A program made the position numbers and the translations under genes. 9,391 bases of DNA from Candidatus Peribacterales bacterium. Lineage in GTDB: Bacteria > Patescibacteriota > Gracilibacteria > Peribacterales > Peribacteraceae. The notes under the pieces were generated by a model. It had not been told where the DNA came from and searched no databases. It was given only the letters and a program-made list of their open reading frames with translations. Positions within the stretch are counted from its first letter, which is position 1; each line of letters opens with the position of its first letter. Of the stretch, positions 1 through 5,421 are shown one piece after another. Location: NCBI GenBank assembly GCA_021731345.1, contig JAKFXO010000107.1:1-9391 (forward strand), in the 5' to 3' direction.

Positions 1-399
1 TTGCAGTCGCGCAGCAAGTTTCTGGAGCATCCGCATGAGAATTTCCGGATGAGCAACGACGACTTTTTGAAAGTCAGCAACGGGCAAACTGCAGTAACGG
101 CTACCTGGTAATGCTTCAGCAAAATGTGCGGAAGCAGCAGCATCGGGAATAAAATTCCCAAAAATACTACCAGGCCCTAATACGTCGAAGATTCTTCGTT
201 TACCATCCTGACTGTGATACAGAATCACCTCTCCTTCTTTAAGCATATACACATGCTGATCATTTCCATCGTGCGGGGTGTAAATTTGCTTATGTGACTC
301 ACAACGATGTTCGAGCGCTTTTTCAGCGATCTGCATCATCTCCATGTCAGAAATTCCCTCAAAGACATCAATCTGTGTGATGTACCAAGCTTTATCCAT
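1..399 (-). CDS. Crp/Fnr-family cyclic-nucleotide-binding regulator (partial, C-terminus cut by window edge)
   Basis: Translating the minus strand from the ATG at 399 gives 133 codons without a stop, running off the left edge. The protein starts MDKAWYITQIDVFEGISDME. It shows the cNMP-binding beta-roll: a leading helix with 'DVFEGISD' (residues 11-18), the 'VYMLKEGEVILY' strand pair (50-61), and the glycine turn 'LGPGSIFGNF' (74-83), which corresponds to the family's phosphate-binding turn. In Crp/Fnr proteins this sensor domain is followed by a long dimerisation helix; 'HPEILMRMLQKLAARLQ' at the visible end looks like the start of it. The helix-turn-helix DNA-binding domain would lie outside the window, so a transcription factor is inferred rather than seen; a stand-alone cNMP-binding protein is possible. 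The Arg usually seen in the cAMP-binding cassette is not obvious, so the ligand is unknown. It is divergent from the RMND1-family gene with a 55-bp gap. Confidence 0.85.
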   Translation of the reverse strand, partial: MDKAWYITQIDVFEGISDMEMMQIAEKALEHRCESHKQIYTPHDGNDQHVYMLKEGEVILYHSQDGKRRIFDVLGPGSIFGNFIPDAAASAHFAEALPGSRYCSLPVADFQKVVVAHPEILMRMLQKLAARLQ

Positions 400-405
400 A
401 CGCAA

Positions 406-411
406 AGTGTA
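406..411 (-). promoter_or_regulatory. Extended -10 element (TGT-TACACT) for the Crp/Fnr-like gene, giving a leaderless start
   Basis: On the minus strand TACACT is preceded by TGT (an extended -10) and followed by exactly 6 nt before the ATG at 399. Transcription would therefore begin at or very near the start codon. No -35 match is seen 16-18 bp upstream, and there is no Shine-Dalgarno. The same layout recurs at other genes in this window. Confidence 0.5.
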
Positions 412-437
412 ACACGGTCACTGATTGAACGTCTTCT

Positions 438-445
438 AAGAGAGG
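438..445 (+). promoter_or_regulatory. Shine-Dalgarno for the GTG start of the RMND1-family gene
   Basis: AAGAGAGG ends 9 nt before GTG at 455. It is one of only two purine-rich ribosome-binding sites in the window that look convincing, and it decides the start in favour of GTG over the ATG at 491. Confidence 0.5.
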
Positions 446-454
446 TTATGGGGT

Positions 455-1255
455 GTGTCGTACGAGGATCTCCGCTATGATCAATCGTCTATGAAAGTTT
501 GTGCCATCCACATCGGCGATGCCATCCCACTGAAGCCCATTCTCAAGAAAGAGCGAGACATCGCTCAAATGAGAAACCCCCTCGTGCTGACATGGGAAGG
601 AAAATCCATTGTCATCTTTCAGTTCGGAGTCGTCGTGTTTTGGGATGTATCAGAGGCTGATCAAGCAAGATTTTTTAAGGGCTTCACAGAATACATTTCC
701 GAAGTTCATGAAAATCCATTTCGTGAAATTCAAGATGTGAGGCAGGGGACATCGTACATTTTTGCCGATGAAGCAATTACCGTTCCGGAAATTTCACTCA
801 AGTCCATCGTTATCATTTCCATCGTGCTTGCCCGGTCCATTGCGCTTGAGGAACATGAAATCGGCATCAAGGCGCTCATGAAAAGATTCCAGCTTCTGCG
901 CCTCCACAAGCATCAGAAGCACAAAACACTGCTCTCCAACCGCACGCTTCTGAAAATTGCGAGTGAAGCCATGGACACGCATCAGACTATGTCATTTTCC
1001 ATGGCGATGCTTGATACGCCGGACATCGTGTGGGACGACAATGAGCTGCGAAATTTTTACAAAGTACTTCTGGAGGAATACGAAATTGAATTCCGCTACA
1101 AGCAGCTGACGTACAAACTGAAGCTGCTCATTCAACATTCAGAATTTGTGCTGCATCTCATGGAGAACCGTCGTGCCTTCTGGCTTGAGATGACAGTCAT
1201 CATTCTCATCGGAATGGAAGTGCTATTTTTTGGCTACGACTTGTGGTGGAAGTAA
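455..1255 (+). CDS. RMND1/Rmd1/DUF155-family protein with C-terminal membrane anchor
   Basis: The 266-aa product matches the RMD1/RMND1 (DUF155, YagE-like) family known from fungi, mitochondria and bacteria. Visible hallmarks are the N-terminal 'FQFGVVVFWDVSE' block (residues 55-67), the 'LARSIALEEHE' segment (125-135), the mid-region 'DTPDIVWDD' (187-195), and a helical region with 'LLEEYEIEFRYKQLTYKLKL' (205-224). The C-terminus has the characteristic arrangement of a basic pair (239-240), 'LEMTVIILIGMEVLFF', then 'YDLWWK': one transmembrane helix at about 243-260. The bulk is thus probably tethered to the cytoplasmic face of the membrane. Eukaryotic RMND1 supports mitochondrial translation at the inner membrane; the bacterial role is unknown and no catalytic residues are assigned. 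The GTG at 455 is chosen because AAGAGAGG ends 9 nt upstream; an ATG at 491 (MKVCAIHIG) is the alternative and would still keep the conserved part. Confidence 0.85.
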   Translation: MSYEDLRYDQSSMKVCAIHIGDAIPLKPILKKERDIAQMRNPLVLTWEGKSIVIFQFGVVVFWDVSEADQARFFKGFTEYISEVHENPFREIQDVRQGTSYIFADEAITVPEISLKSIVIISIVLARSIALEEHEIGIKALMKRFQLLRLHKHQKHKTLLSNRTLLKIASEAMDTHQTMSFSMAMLDTPDIVWDDNELRNFYKVLLEEYEIEFRYKQLTYKLKLLIQHSEFVLHLMENRRAFWLEMTVIILIGMEVLFFGYDLWWK

Positions 1256-1279
1256 CACATATTGCGCAAGCGTATGGTA

Positions 1280-1285
1280 TACACT
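1280..1285 (+). promoter_or_regulatory. -10 element (TACACT / TATACA) just upstream of the TspO-like start
   Basis: TACACT is followed by 6 nt and then the ATG at 1292, identical in element and spacing to the Crp/Fnr-like gene on the other strand. A register shifted by two bases reads TGG-TATACA (1275-1283), again an extended -10. No -35 is evident. This supports ATG 1292 as the start and suggests that the three-gene membrane operon has a leaderless first gene. Confidence 0.4.
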
Positions 1286-1291
1286 AGGTCT

Positions 1292-1690
1292 ATGCAGGCT
1301 TATCAGTGGTACCAACAGCTCATCAAACCGTCATGGGCTCCGCCTTCGTCTGTCTTTGGACCTGTGTGGACACTGCTCTATATCGGGATCTTCATTTCGT
1401 TTGGCATGGTGTTCGTCATGGCATTCGAAAAAAAGATTGCGTGGATCATCGCTCTACCATTTGCACTCAACCTCATCGCAAATTTTGCATTCACCCCTCT
1501 TCAGTTTGGACTCCGGAGCAACATTCTTGCGAGCATTGATATCGTCATTATTCTCGCAACACTCATCTGGGCGATGATCGCTATCTATCCGCATTCTCAC
1601 GCCATTACCTACGCTCAGATACCGTATCTCCTATGGGTTGCATTTGCGACGTGTCTGCAGCTCACCATCACATTCCTGAACTTCAAATGA
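1292..1690 (+). CDS. TspO/MBR (peripheral benzodiazepine receptor-like) membrane protein
   Basis: The 132-aa integral membrane protein carries the TspO/MBR signature near its N-terminus: 'WYQQLIKPSWAPPSSVFGPV' (residues 6-25) followed by 'WTLLYIGI'. Later landmarks are 'LNLIANFAFTPLQFGL' (59-74) and 'PYLLWVAFATCLQL' (111-124), consistent with the five-helix TspO fold. Family members bind porphyrins and related ligands and act in stress or tetrapyrrole responses; what this one binds cannot be read from sequence. It is shorter and less tryptophan-rich than typical family members (about 150-160 aa), and the usual Trp-Ser before the FF pair is replaced by Ala-Asn. In-frame starts also exist at 1262 (TTG) and 1274 (ATG), but conserved sequence begins right after 1292 and a -10-like element sits 6 nt before it. 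The stop overlaps the next start as ATGA. Confidence 0.9.
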   Translation: MQAYQWYQQLIKPSWAPPSSVFGPVWTLLYIGIFISFGMVFVMAFEKKIAWIIALPFALNLIANFAFTPLQFGLRSNILASIDIVIILATLIWAMIAIYPHSHAITYAQIPYLLWVAFATCLQLTITFLNFK

Positions 1691-2091
1691 ATCCACTCTT
1701 CTTTAAACTGTTTGCCATCGCTCTGCCGGTCTTTCTCGCACTCGACATGCTGTGGCTCGGTGTCATCTCACGACAGTTTTATCGAGACCAAATCGGCGGA
1801 CTCATGAAGACCAACGTGAATTGGACAGCTGCGCTTATCTTCTACGTCATCTTCCTCTGTGGACTCGTCGTGTTTGTGCTTCTGCCTGCCATGGAGAAAA
1901 AGTCCTGGCTCACTGCACTCACACTCGGCGCATTCTTTGGTTTGGTGACGTATGCAACGTATGACCTCACGAATCTTGCTGTCGCAAAAAACTGGCCGCT
2001 TGCTGTGACGATTGTTGATCTAGCGTGGGGCACTGTCCTCTCGGCGAGTGTCGCAACCGTCACATACTTCATTGCTCAGAAGATCGGATGA
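1687..2091 (+). CDS. DUF2177 family membrane protein
   Basis: The 134-aa, four-helix hydrophobic protein begins MNPLFFKLFAIALPVFLALD and matches the DUF2177 family: 'LDMLWLGVISRQFYRDQIG' (about residues 19-37), then 'AALIFYVIFLCGLVVFVLLP' (44-63). Family-typical features include the 'FFGLVTYATYDLTNLAVAK' segment (79-97), with its acidic residue in a membrane helix, and 'DLAWGTVLSASVATVTYF' (107-124) at the end. The biochemical role is not known. Its start overlaps the TspO-like stop (ATGA, 1687-1690) and its own stop overlaps the DUF1295 start (ATGA, 2088-2091), so the three are almost certainly co-transcribed and translationally coupled. The reading frame could open earlier (ATG 1633), but that would extend deep into the TspO gene and add no family-like sequence. 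Confidence 0.88.
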   Translation: MNPLFFKLFAIALPVFLALDMLWLGVISRQFYRDQIGGLMKTNVNWTAALIFYVIFLCGLVVFVLLPAMEKKSWLTALTLGAFFGLVTYATYDLTNLAVAKNWPLAVTIVDLAWGTVLSASVATVTYFIAQKIG

Positions 2092-2852
2092 CATCCGTCT
2101 ATGTCATCATCGCGCTCGCGCTCTTTGCATACATGAGCGTGTGGTTTCTCATCGCGTGTGCACTCAAACGCAATGACGTTGCAGACATCGCATGGGGACT
2201 TGGCTTTGTAGTCATGAGCTGGCTTGCGTATGCGCTTTCTGCGCATTCTGAACGCTCTCTCCTCATCAATATCCTTGTGACCATCTGGGGCGTGCGGCTT
2301 GCGTGGCACATTGCGAGGCGCAATCTGAAGAAGCCGGAAGATTCTCGCTACGCTGCATGGAGAGCGACGTGGACATATTTTTATGTCAGGAGTTATGTGC
2401 AGATTTTTCTCCTGCAGGGAGTATTTCTGTTTGTCATTCTTCTACCGGTTCTCTTCATCCACGCATCTGCTTTAGCTCCACTCGGAGCACTGGATGCAGT
2501 CGGTGTCATGCTGTGGTGTATCGGTTTCTTCTTCGAATCTGTGGGAGATCATCAGCTGAAAATGTTTCTCAAAGACCCTGCGAATAAAGGAAAGATCATG
2601 GACCAAGGACTCTGGGCATATTCCCGGCATCCAAATTATTTTGGAGAAGTAACGCAGTGGTGGGGGATCTTTCTTGTGGCCTTAGCCGTTCCGTACGGAT
2701 ATATGACGATGATCAGCCCGCTACTCATCACCGTGCTCATTGTGTATGTGTCAGGTATTCCGATGCTCGAGAAAAAGTATGAAGGAAGGCCGGATTTTGA
2801 GGCGTACAAAAAGAGGACGAGTATGTTTGTGCCGATGCCGAGGAGGTCCTAG
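2088..2852 (+). CDS. DUF1295 / steroid 5-alpha-reductase C-terminal-like membrane protein
   Basis: The 254-aa multi-pass membrane protein has the full set of DUF1295 landmarks: 'RNDVADIAWGLGF' (residues 28-40), 'WGVRLAWHIARRN' (67-79), 'FESVGDHQLKMF' (149-160), 'GLWAYSRHPNYFGE' (174-187) followed by 'WWG' (191-193), and the terminal 'LEKKYEGRPDFEAYKKRT' (227-244). The GLW.YSRHPNYFGE block is shared with 3-oxo-5-alpha-steroid 4-dehydrogenases and isoprenylcysteine/phospholipid methyltransferase-type membrane enzymes, where it helps to bind the cofactor. A lipid-modifying reductase or methyltransferase is thus plausible, but the substrate is unknown. ATG 2088 is chosen because it overlaps the DUF2177 stop (ATGA); an in-frame earlier ATG at 2025 would run 22 codons into that gene. 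DUF2177 and DUF1295 genes often sit together in bacterial oxidative-stress or lipid-modification clusters. Confidence 0.9.
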   Translation: MTSVYVIIALALFAYMSVWFLIACALKRNDVADIAWGLGFVVMSWLAYALSAHSERSLLINILVTIWGVRLAWHIARRNLKKPEDSRYAAWRATWTYFYVRSYVQIFLLQGVFLFVILLPVLFIHASALAPLGALDAVGVMLWCIGFFFESVGDHQLKMFLKDPANKGKIMDQGLWAYSRHPNYFGEVTQWWGIFLVALAVPYGYMTMISPLLITVLIVYVSGIPMLEKKYEGRPDFEAYKKRTSMFVPMPRRS

Positions 2853-2859
2853 AGCTGCA

Positions 2860-3147
2860 CTATTTCATACCCTTAAACCACTTCTTGGCCTTCGGCCTGC
2901 GGTGAGGGCAGCCTGGCCAGCAACAGGGTCTGCGCTTTCCTGCGAGTAGTTCTTCACGGAGTCGTACGATATGAGCTTCCCTGGTTTCTACCTGCTTCAC
3001 GATGGTCGTCCAACAGATCCACTCATTACGTGCGAGTGGCGTGAGGTCGTTCCACTTTTCCAGAAGCTTTGGATTGGAGGTAAGTACTTCCTTGAGATCC
3101 GCAGGGACGGTATGGACAACGCCGGTGGCGACTGATGGTGTGGCCAT
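2860..3147 (-). CDS. YdeI/OmpD-associated family protein (stand-alone C-terminal domain)
   Basis: The 95-aa product carries the domain found at the end of YdeI/OmpD-associated 'bacteriocin-protection' proteins: 'VPADLKEVLTSNPKLLEKWN' (residues 14-33), then 'LTPLARNEWICWTTIVKQVE', then 'TREAHIVRLREELLAGKRRP'. The first half seen in full-length members is absent, so this is a one-domain protein. The tail has a cysteine cluster 'CCWPGCPHRRPKAKKWFK' that could bind a metal, though this is not shown. A frame extension to GTG 3183 exists (107 aa), but a putative extended -10 (TGT-TACAAT, 3184-3192) abuts that GTG, so transcription would start inside it; ATG 3147 is therefore preferred. It converges with the DUF1295 gene, with 7 bp between the stops, and is divergent from the DoxX-like gene. 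Function: stress or antimicrobial tolerance by family association only. Confidence 0.8.
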   Translation of the reverse strand: MATPSVATGVVHTVPADLKEVLTSNPKLLEKWNDLTPLARNEWICWTTIVKQVETREAHIVRLREELLAGKRRPCCWPGCPHRRPKAKKWFKGMK

Positions 3148-3183
3148 AGATATAGATGAAGTAATAATCTTTTCTGAGGTCAC

Positions 3184-3192
3184 ATTGTAACA
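3184..3192 (-). promoter_or_regulatory. Possible extended -10 (TGT-TACAAT) for the YdeI-like gene
   Basis: On the minus strand TGTTACAAT directly precedes a GTG codon at 3183. A TSS about 7 nt downstream would fall within that frame extension, giving a leader of about 30 nt for ATG 3147. No good -35 is seen. Confidence 0.3.
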
Positions 3193-3228
3193 TTGTGGAA
3201 CAGCTCGGTATGCTACATCGTGCGTTTT

Positions 3229-3234
3229 TATACT
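3229..3234 (+). promoter_or_regulatory. -10 element TATACT upstream of the DoxX-like gene
   Basis: TATACT (five of six consensus bases) lies 11 nt before ATG 3246, so the 5' leader would be only about 5 nt. No -35 match lies at normal spacing and there is no Shine-Dalgarno before the ATG; the intervening bases are a pyrimidine run. Confidence 0.4.
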
Positions 3235-3245
3235 CCTCTTTTCTC

Positions 3246-3629
3246 ATGAAAATCCTCCGCATCGTCCTCCGTGTTCTCATCTGTCTTCTTCTTGTGACAC
3301 CCATCCTCGGTGCGACGGGAGTGTTCCCTGCACCAACTGCAGATCTCTACACACCATCCGGTTGGGCTTTCATGAGCGCTCTCCTGAATAGCGGTTACTT
3401 GATGCCGCTCATCGCCATCCTGTGTTCCGTGTGCATTGTCCTCTTCGCCATTGGTCGTACGGCACTGGCTGCCATCCTCGTGACTCCGCTCGCCGTGAAC
3501 GTGATCTGCTTCCATGCATTTGTAGACACAGGCCTCATCTCACCATCTGCGTCGCTTGGCATTCCGCTCATGCTCATCACGCTCTTCTTCCTCTGGGATA
3601 ATAGGAAGAAGTACAAGACGTTGTGGTAA
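3246..3629 (+). CDS. DoxX-like small membrane protein
   Basis: The 127-aa protein has about four hydrophobic segments: residues 3-22 (a possible uncleaved signal-anchor), 51-69, 72-92 and 103-117. After the first segment comes 'VFPAPTADLYTPSGWAFMSA' (26-45), and then 'NSGYLMPLIAILC', 'NVICFHAFVD' (85-94) and the C-terminal 'LFFLWDNRKKYKTL'. This order resembles DoxX-like family proteins, in which a P.P.a.lY.p.GfaF.aal..tGY..PliAi...v block precedes a second membrane pair with NI..FH.F and a final Y+.LW-type tail. DoxX relatives act in membrane redox or thiol stress and as subunits of oxidoreductases, but this one has no catalytic signature. An in-frame start at 3195 (ATG) exists; ATG 3246 is preferred since the signal-like helix begins there and TATACT precedes it. 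It looks monocistronic, with 139 bp to the next gene. Confidence 0.75.
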   Translation: MKILRIVLRVLICLLLVTPILGATGVFPAPTADLYTPSGWAFMSALLNSGYLMPLIAILCSVCIVLFAIGRTALAAILVTPLAVNVICFHAFVDTGLISPSASLGIPLMLITLFFLWDNRKKYKTLW

Positions 3630-3702
3630 CAGCGTAGGAGAAAGGATGAGAAACGGATGGAATCAGCTTCAGCAAATTTCACGATAGACGCAGAAGTGTC
3701 TC

Positions 3703-3731
3703 AGGACATGGACTGCTGACCATCGTATAAT
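3703..3731 (+). promoter_or_regulatory. Sigma70-type promoter (AGGACA-17-TATAAT) upstream of the zinc-ribbon gene
   Basis: A perfect TATAAT at 3726-3731 is preceded by a 17-bp spacer and AGGACA (3703-3708; four of six consensus bases, including GACA). The predicted TSS is near 3738, giving a leader of about 30 nt to ATG 3769. The rest of the 139-bp gap after the DoxX-like gene shows no terminator hairpin. Confidence 0.5.
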
Positions 3732-3756
3732 TTGTAGTGATGGCATACAAAAATGC

Positions 3757-3762
3757 TATCAT
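3757..3762 (+). promoter_or_regulatory. Second extended -10 (TGC-TATCAT) placed for a leaderless start
   Basis: TATCAT is preceded by TGC and followed by exactly 6 nt before ATG 3769, the same geometry as at the Crp/Fnr-like and transporter genes. It may work with, or instead of, the TATAAT promoter 30 bp upstream. Confidence 0.4.
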
Positions 3763-3768
3763 AGACGC

Positions 3769-4005
3769 ATGAGAACTAGTTGCTCCGCATGCCTCATGCC
3801 CTTCAAAATGGATCCTGGCAGTCGTCAGAATCCAGATTATTGTAGTTATTGTCAGAAGGATGGAAAGTTTTGTTTTACGGGGACGAAGGCTGAGTTTAAG
3901 CAAATGTGCTACACGCAAATGTTGAAGCACGGCATTCCAAATTGGAAAGCGAAATTTTTCACTTTCATGATCAATTTTGCTCCTCACTGGAAGCGAGGGA
4001 AGTGA
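3769..4005 (+). CDS. Small zinc-ribbon protein (Zn_ribbon_2-like)
   Basis: The 78-aa protein has two CxxC knuckles, C5-x2-C8 and C25-x2-C28, separated by 16 residues. Around them lie 'CSACLMPFKMDPGSRQNPDY' (5-24) and 'YCSYCQKDGKFCF' (24-36). This matches the putative zinc-ribbon family typified by C.sCgMP....YCsyC...G.F. Two extra cysteines (C35, C47) are probably not ligands. The remainder (37-78) is basic and helical, 'EFKQMCYTQMLKHGIPNWKA' then a hydrophobic patch 'FFTFMINFAPHW'. Such proteins are small cytosolic zinc-binders of unknown role, sometimes fused to transcription-factor or effector-binding domains. There is no Shine-Dalgarno; the start is fixed by the CxxC only four residues in and by the -10 element 6 nt upstream. 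Confidence 0.8.
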   Translation: MRTSCSACLMPFKMDPGSRQNPDYCSYCQKDGKFCFTGTKAEFKQMCYTQMLKHGIPNWKAKFFTFMINFAPHWKRGK

Positions 4006-4014
4006 TAGGTGGAC

Positions 4015-4125
4015 ATGGTACGTAAAAGTTTGAACCAGATCGAGCAGATGATTATGGAGTGGGCAGAGCAGATTCGTTCTCTGGGTGAGAGGGCCGAATT
4101 CTCAAAAGAAATGCAAAAACAATGA
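4015..4125 (+). CDS. Possible 36-aa small protein downstream of the zinc-ribbon gene
   Basis: A short frame begins 9 nt after the zinc-ribbon stop and is preceded by AGGTGG (4007-4012), one of the better Shine-Dalgarno matches in the window. It encodes a charged, helix-prone peptide starting MVRKSLNQIEQMIMEWAEQI and ending in a Lys/Gln-rich tail, with no recognisable family. Its 3' 74 nt run antisense over the end of the transporter gene, including the tail of that protein, so the frame may be a by-product of the transporter's coding constraint. Kept because of spacing, ribosome-binding site and co-direction with the upstream gene. Confidence 0.22.
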   Translation: MVRKSLNQIEQMIMEWAEQIRSLGERAEFSKEMQKQ

Positions 4126-5248
4126 TGATCGATCCAATGAAAAAGAATGCGTATCGCAAATCCACATCCGCCAACATTCCAACGATAGGTTGCATGAGTA
4201 GTAGATACAGGCTCGTGATGAGCGAAATAGCCGAGAGCGTTGTAGCGCGAACAGATGACGGTATGTGCCTGTTCATGTAATCGGCAAAGATGGGATCGCG
4301 CAGGTTGCCGCCCGCATCACTGAGAATGAAAAGGAGCACTGCGACAACAGGATGGAACGCAAGTGCCATCAGCACCCAAAGAATGCCAGGGAAAACAGTT
4401 GAAATAAATGATGCCCACTCCATTCCAAGCATTGCTTCCAAACGATGCGCAAACATTTTCGAGCCGCTTGCAGCCAAGGATGAAAGGAAAAGAGCAATAC
4501 CAAACCATGGCGTTGGAACTAAAGACAAGACGAAATATGGCTGGAAGAATGTGAGAAGCACGACAGAAAATGGCGCTGTCAGTACGCTGAGCATCACAAT
4601 TCTTCGAAGACCTCCGTTACTCCTGAGTACGTGAAGAGCAGTAAATAAAATACGACGTTCCGCAGGAGCAATCTGCACGTCCGATGCTGGCAGTCTCGGC
4701 TCTCGGACGGAAAGGAAGAGAATGAATGCAAAAATCTGTGCTGCAGCACTGAATGCGTAAAGTCTCATGAATTCTGCCAGCGTCTGTTCCATCGCAAGGA
4801 ATCCGCCAATGAGCCCCGCAAGTGCGAAGCCGAAGGTAGACATAGCGAGATACATCCCATATGTTTTTTGCATATCCTTTTGCCTGCCTTTCGAGGCAAG
4901 AATCTCATAGAGCAACGCTTGGTCGGATCCTGAAATGAATGCCTGTGATGCCCCGAGCAACACGAACACGATGGAGAAGGTCCACACATCCGTTGCAAGG
5001 AACCAAGGAATCCAAGCCAAAAGAGCACATCCGACTCCAAGGACGATGCTTCGTTTCTTCCCTATACGATCTCCAAGCATTCCTGTCGGAATTTCTAGCA
5101 AAAGGGCACTTCCGAGCAGAATTGACTGCAGAATCATGATTTGACTGAGTGATAACCCACGCGCTTGGAAAAAAAGCGTCTGAATAGGGGCTGCAAAAGA
5201 CAAATTCTGCAAGAAACGGCCGACGGAGAGGCGTTGTATATCGTTCAC
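4052..5248 (-). CDS. Major facilitator superfamily transporter
   Basis: The 398-aa protein has the length and hydrophobicity of a 12-helix MFS permease. The loop after helix 2 carries the MFS motif A variant 'EIPTGMLGDRIGKKRSI' (residues 52-68), and helix 4 has 'GASQAFISGSDQALLYE' (about 99-115), common in drug- or metabolite-efflux branches. A cytosolic loop near 187-200 separates the two six-helix halves; the second half has 'DAGGNLRDPIFADYMNRHIP' and 'RATTLSAISLITSLY'. The substrate cannot be inferred; export is the more likely direction given the E-P-T-G..aDr.GrK motif A type. The start is GTG 5248, since conserved sequence ('RLSVGRFLQNLSF') starts immediately and TGC-TATTCT lies 6 nt upstream. 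It is divergent from the biosynthetic operon, so it could export that pathway's product or be regulated with it; this is inference. Confidence 0.88.
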   Translation of the reverse strand: MNDIQRLSVGRFLQNLSFAAPIQTLFFQARGLSLSQIMILQSILLGSALLLEIPTGMLGDRIGKKRSIVLGVGCALLAWIPWFLATDVWTFSIVFVLLGASQAFISGSDQALLYEILASKGRQKDMQKTYGMYLAMSTFGFALAGLIGGFLAMEQTLAEFMRLYAFSAAAQIFAFILFLSVREPRLPASDVQIAPAERRILFTALHVLRSNGGLRRIVMLSVLTAPFSVVLLTFFQPYFVLSLVPTPWFGIALFLSSLAASGSKMFAHRLEAMLGMEWASFISTVFPGILWVLMALAFHPVVAVLLFILSDAGGNLRDPIFADYMNRHIPSSVRATTLSAISLITSLYLLLMQPIVGMLADVDLRYAFFFIGSIIIVFAFLLRIRPSHPENESALPTP

Positions 5249-5254
5249 AGGCCA

Positions 5255-5260
5255 AGAATA
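5255..5260 (-). promoter_or_regulatory. Extended -10 (TGC-TATTCT) for the MFS gene, giving a leaderless start
   Basis: On the minus strand TATTCT is preceded by TGC and followed by 6 nt before the GTG start at 5248. No -35 match is seen at 17 bp (GCAAGA) and there is no Shine-Dalgarno. Confidence 0.42.
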
Positions 5261-5305
5261 GCAGACAGAGGCTCTTTTCTTGCATCATTCCCTTATTTCA
5301 CTGCC

Positions 5306-5327
5306 CGTTCTACAGGCGGGTAGAACG
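5306..5327. repeat. Perfect inverted repeat, 8-bp arms with 6-bp loop
   Basis: CGTTCTAC (5306-5313) and GTAGAACG (5320-5327) are exact reverse complements around AGGCGG. Neither side is followed by a T-tract, so it is not an intrinsic terminator. Its place between divergent genes suggests an operator for a dimeric regulator. Confidence 0.6.
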
Positions 5328-5328
5328 T

Positions 5329-5360
5329 CTGGTTTACGCTGTATGAAAAGGAAAAACCAG
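5329..5360. repeat. Inverted repeat, 7-bp arms with 18-bp centre
   Basis: CTGGTTT (5329-5335) pairs with AAACCAG (5354-5360). It begins one base after the previous inverted repeat. It may be a spaced operator; by itself such a 7-bp repeat could be chance. Confidence 0.4.
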
Positions 5361-5367
5361 TATAGGC

Positions 5368-5379
5368 GCGATCAATCGC
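5368..5379. repeat. Short palindrome GCGAT-CA-ATCGC
   Basis: 5-bp arms lie around a 2-bp centre, 13 bp upstream of the -35 box of the operon promoter. The position suits an activator or repressor site, but the palindrome is short. Confidence 0.35.
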
Positions 5380-5392
5380 TATTCTCCCATGA

Positions 5393-5421
5393 TGGACACA
5401 TATACAAATATTGTTTATAGT
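5393..5421 (+). promoter_or_regulatory. Sigma70-type promoter of the SDR/GCYH-IB operon (TGGACA-17-TATAGT)
   Basis: TGGACA (5393-5398) and TATAGT (5416-5421) each match five of six consensus bases with the ideal 17-bp spacer. The TSS would lie near 5428, giving a leader of about 20 nt without a Shine-Dalgarno before ATG 5448. This is the best -35/-10 pair in the window. Confidence 0.65.

Noticed and set aside
2887..2897. GGCC-TTC-GGCC hairpin near the convergent stops, possible bidirectional terminator
   Set aside because: The stem is only 4 bp, no T-tract follows on either strand, and it lies within the YdeI-like coding region.
3683..3769. ATAGACGCA occurs at 3683-3691 and again at 3761-3769
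   Set aside because: A single 9-base repeat without further copies or flanking similarity is compatible with chance.
5306..5327. Inverted repeat read as an intrinsic terminator
   Set aside because: No U-run on either strand, and no gene ends here; both neighbours start and diverge from this gap.
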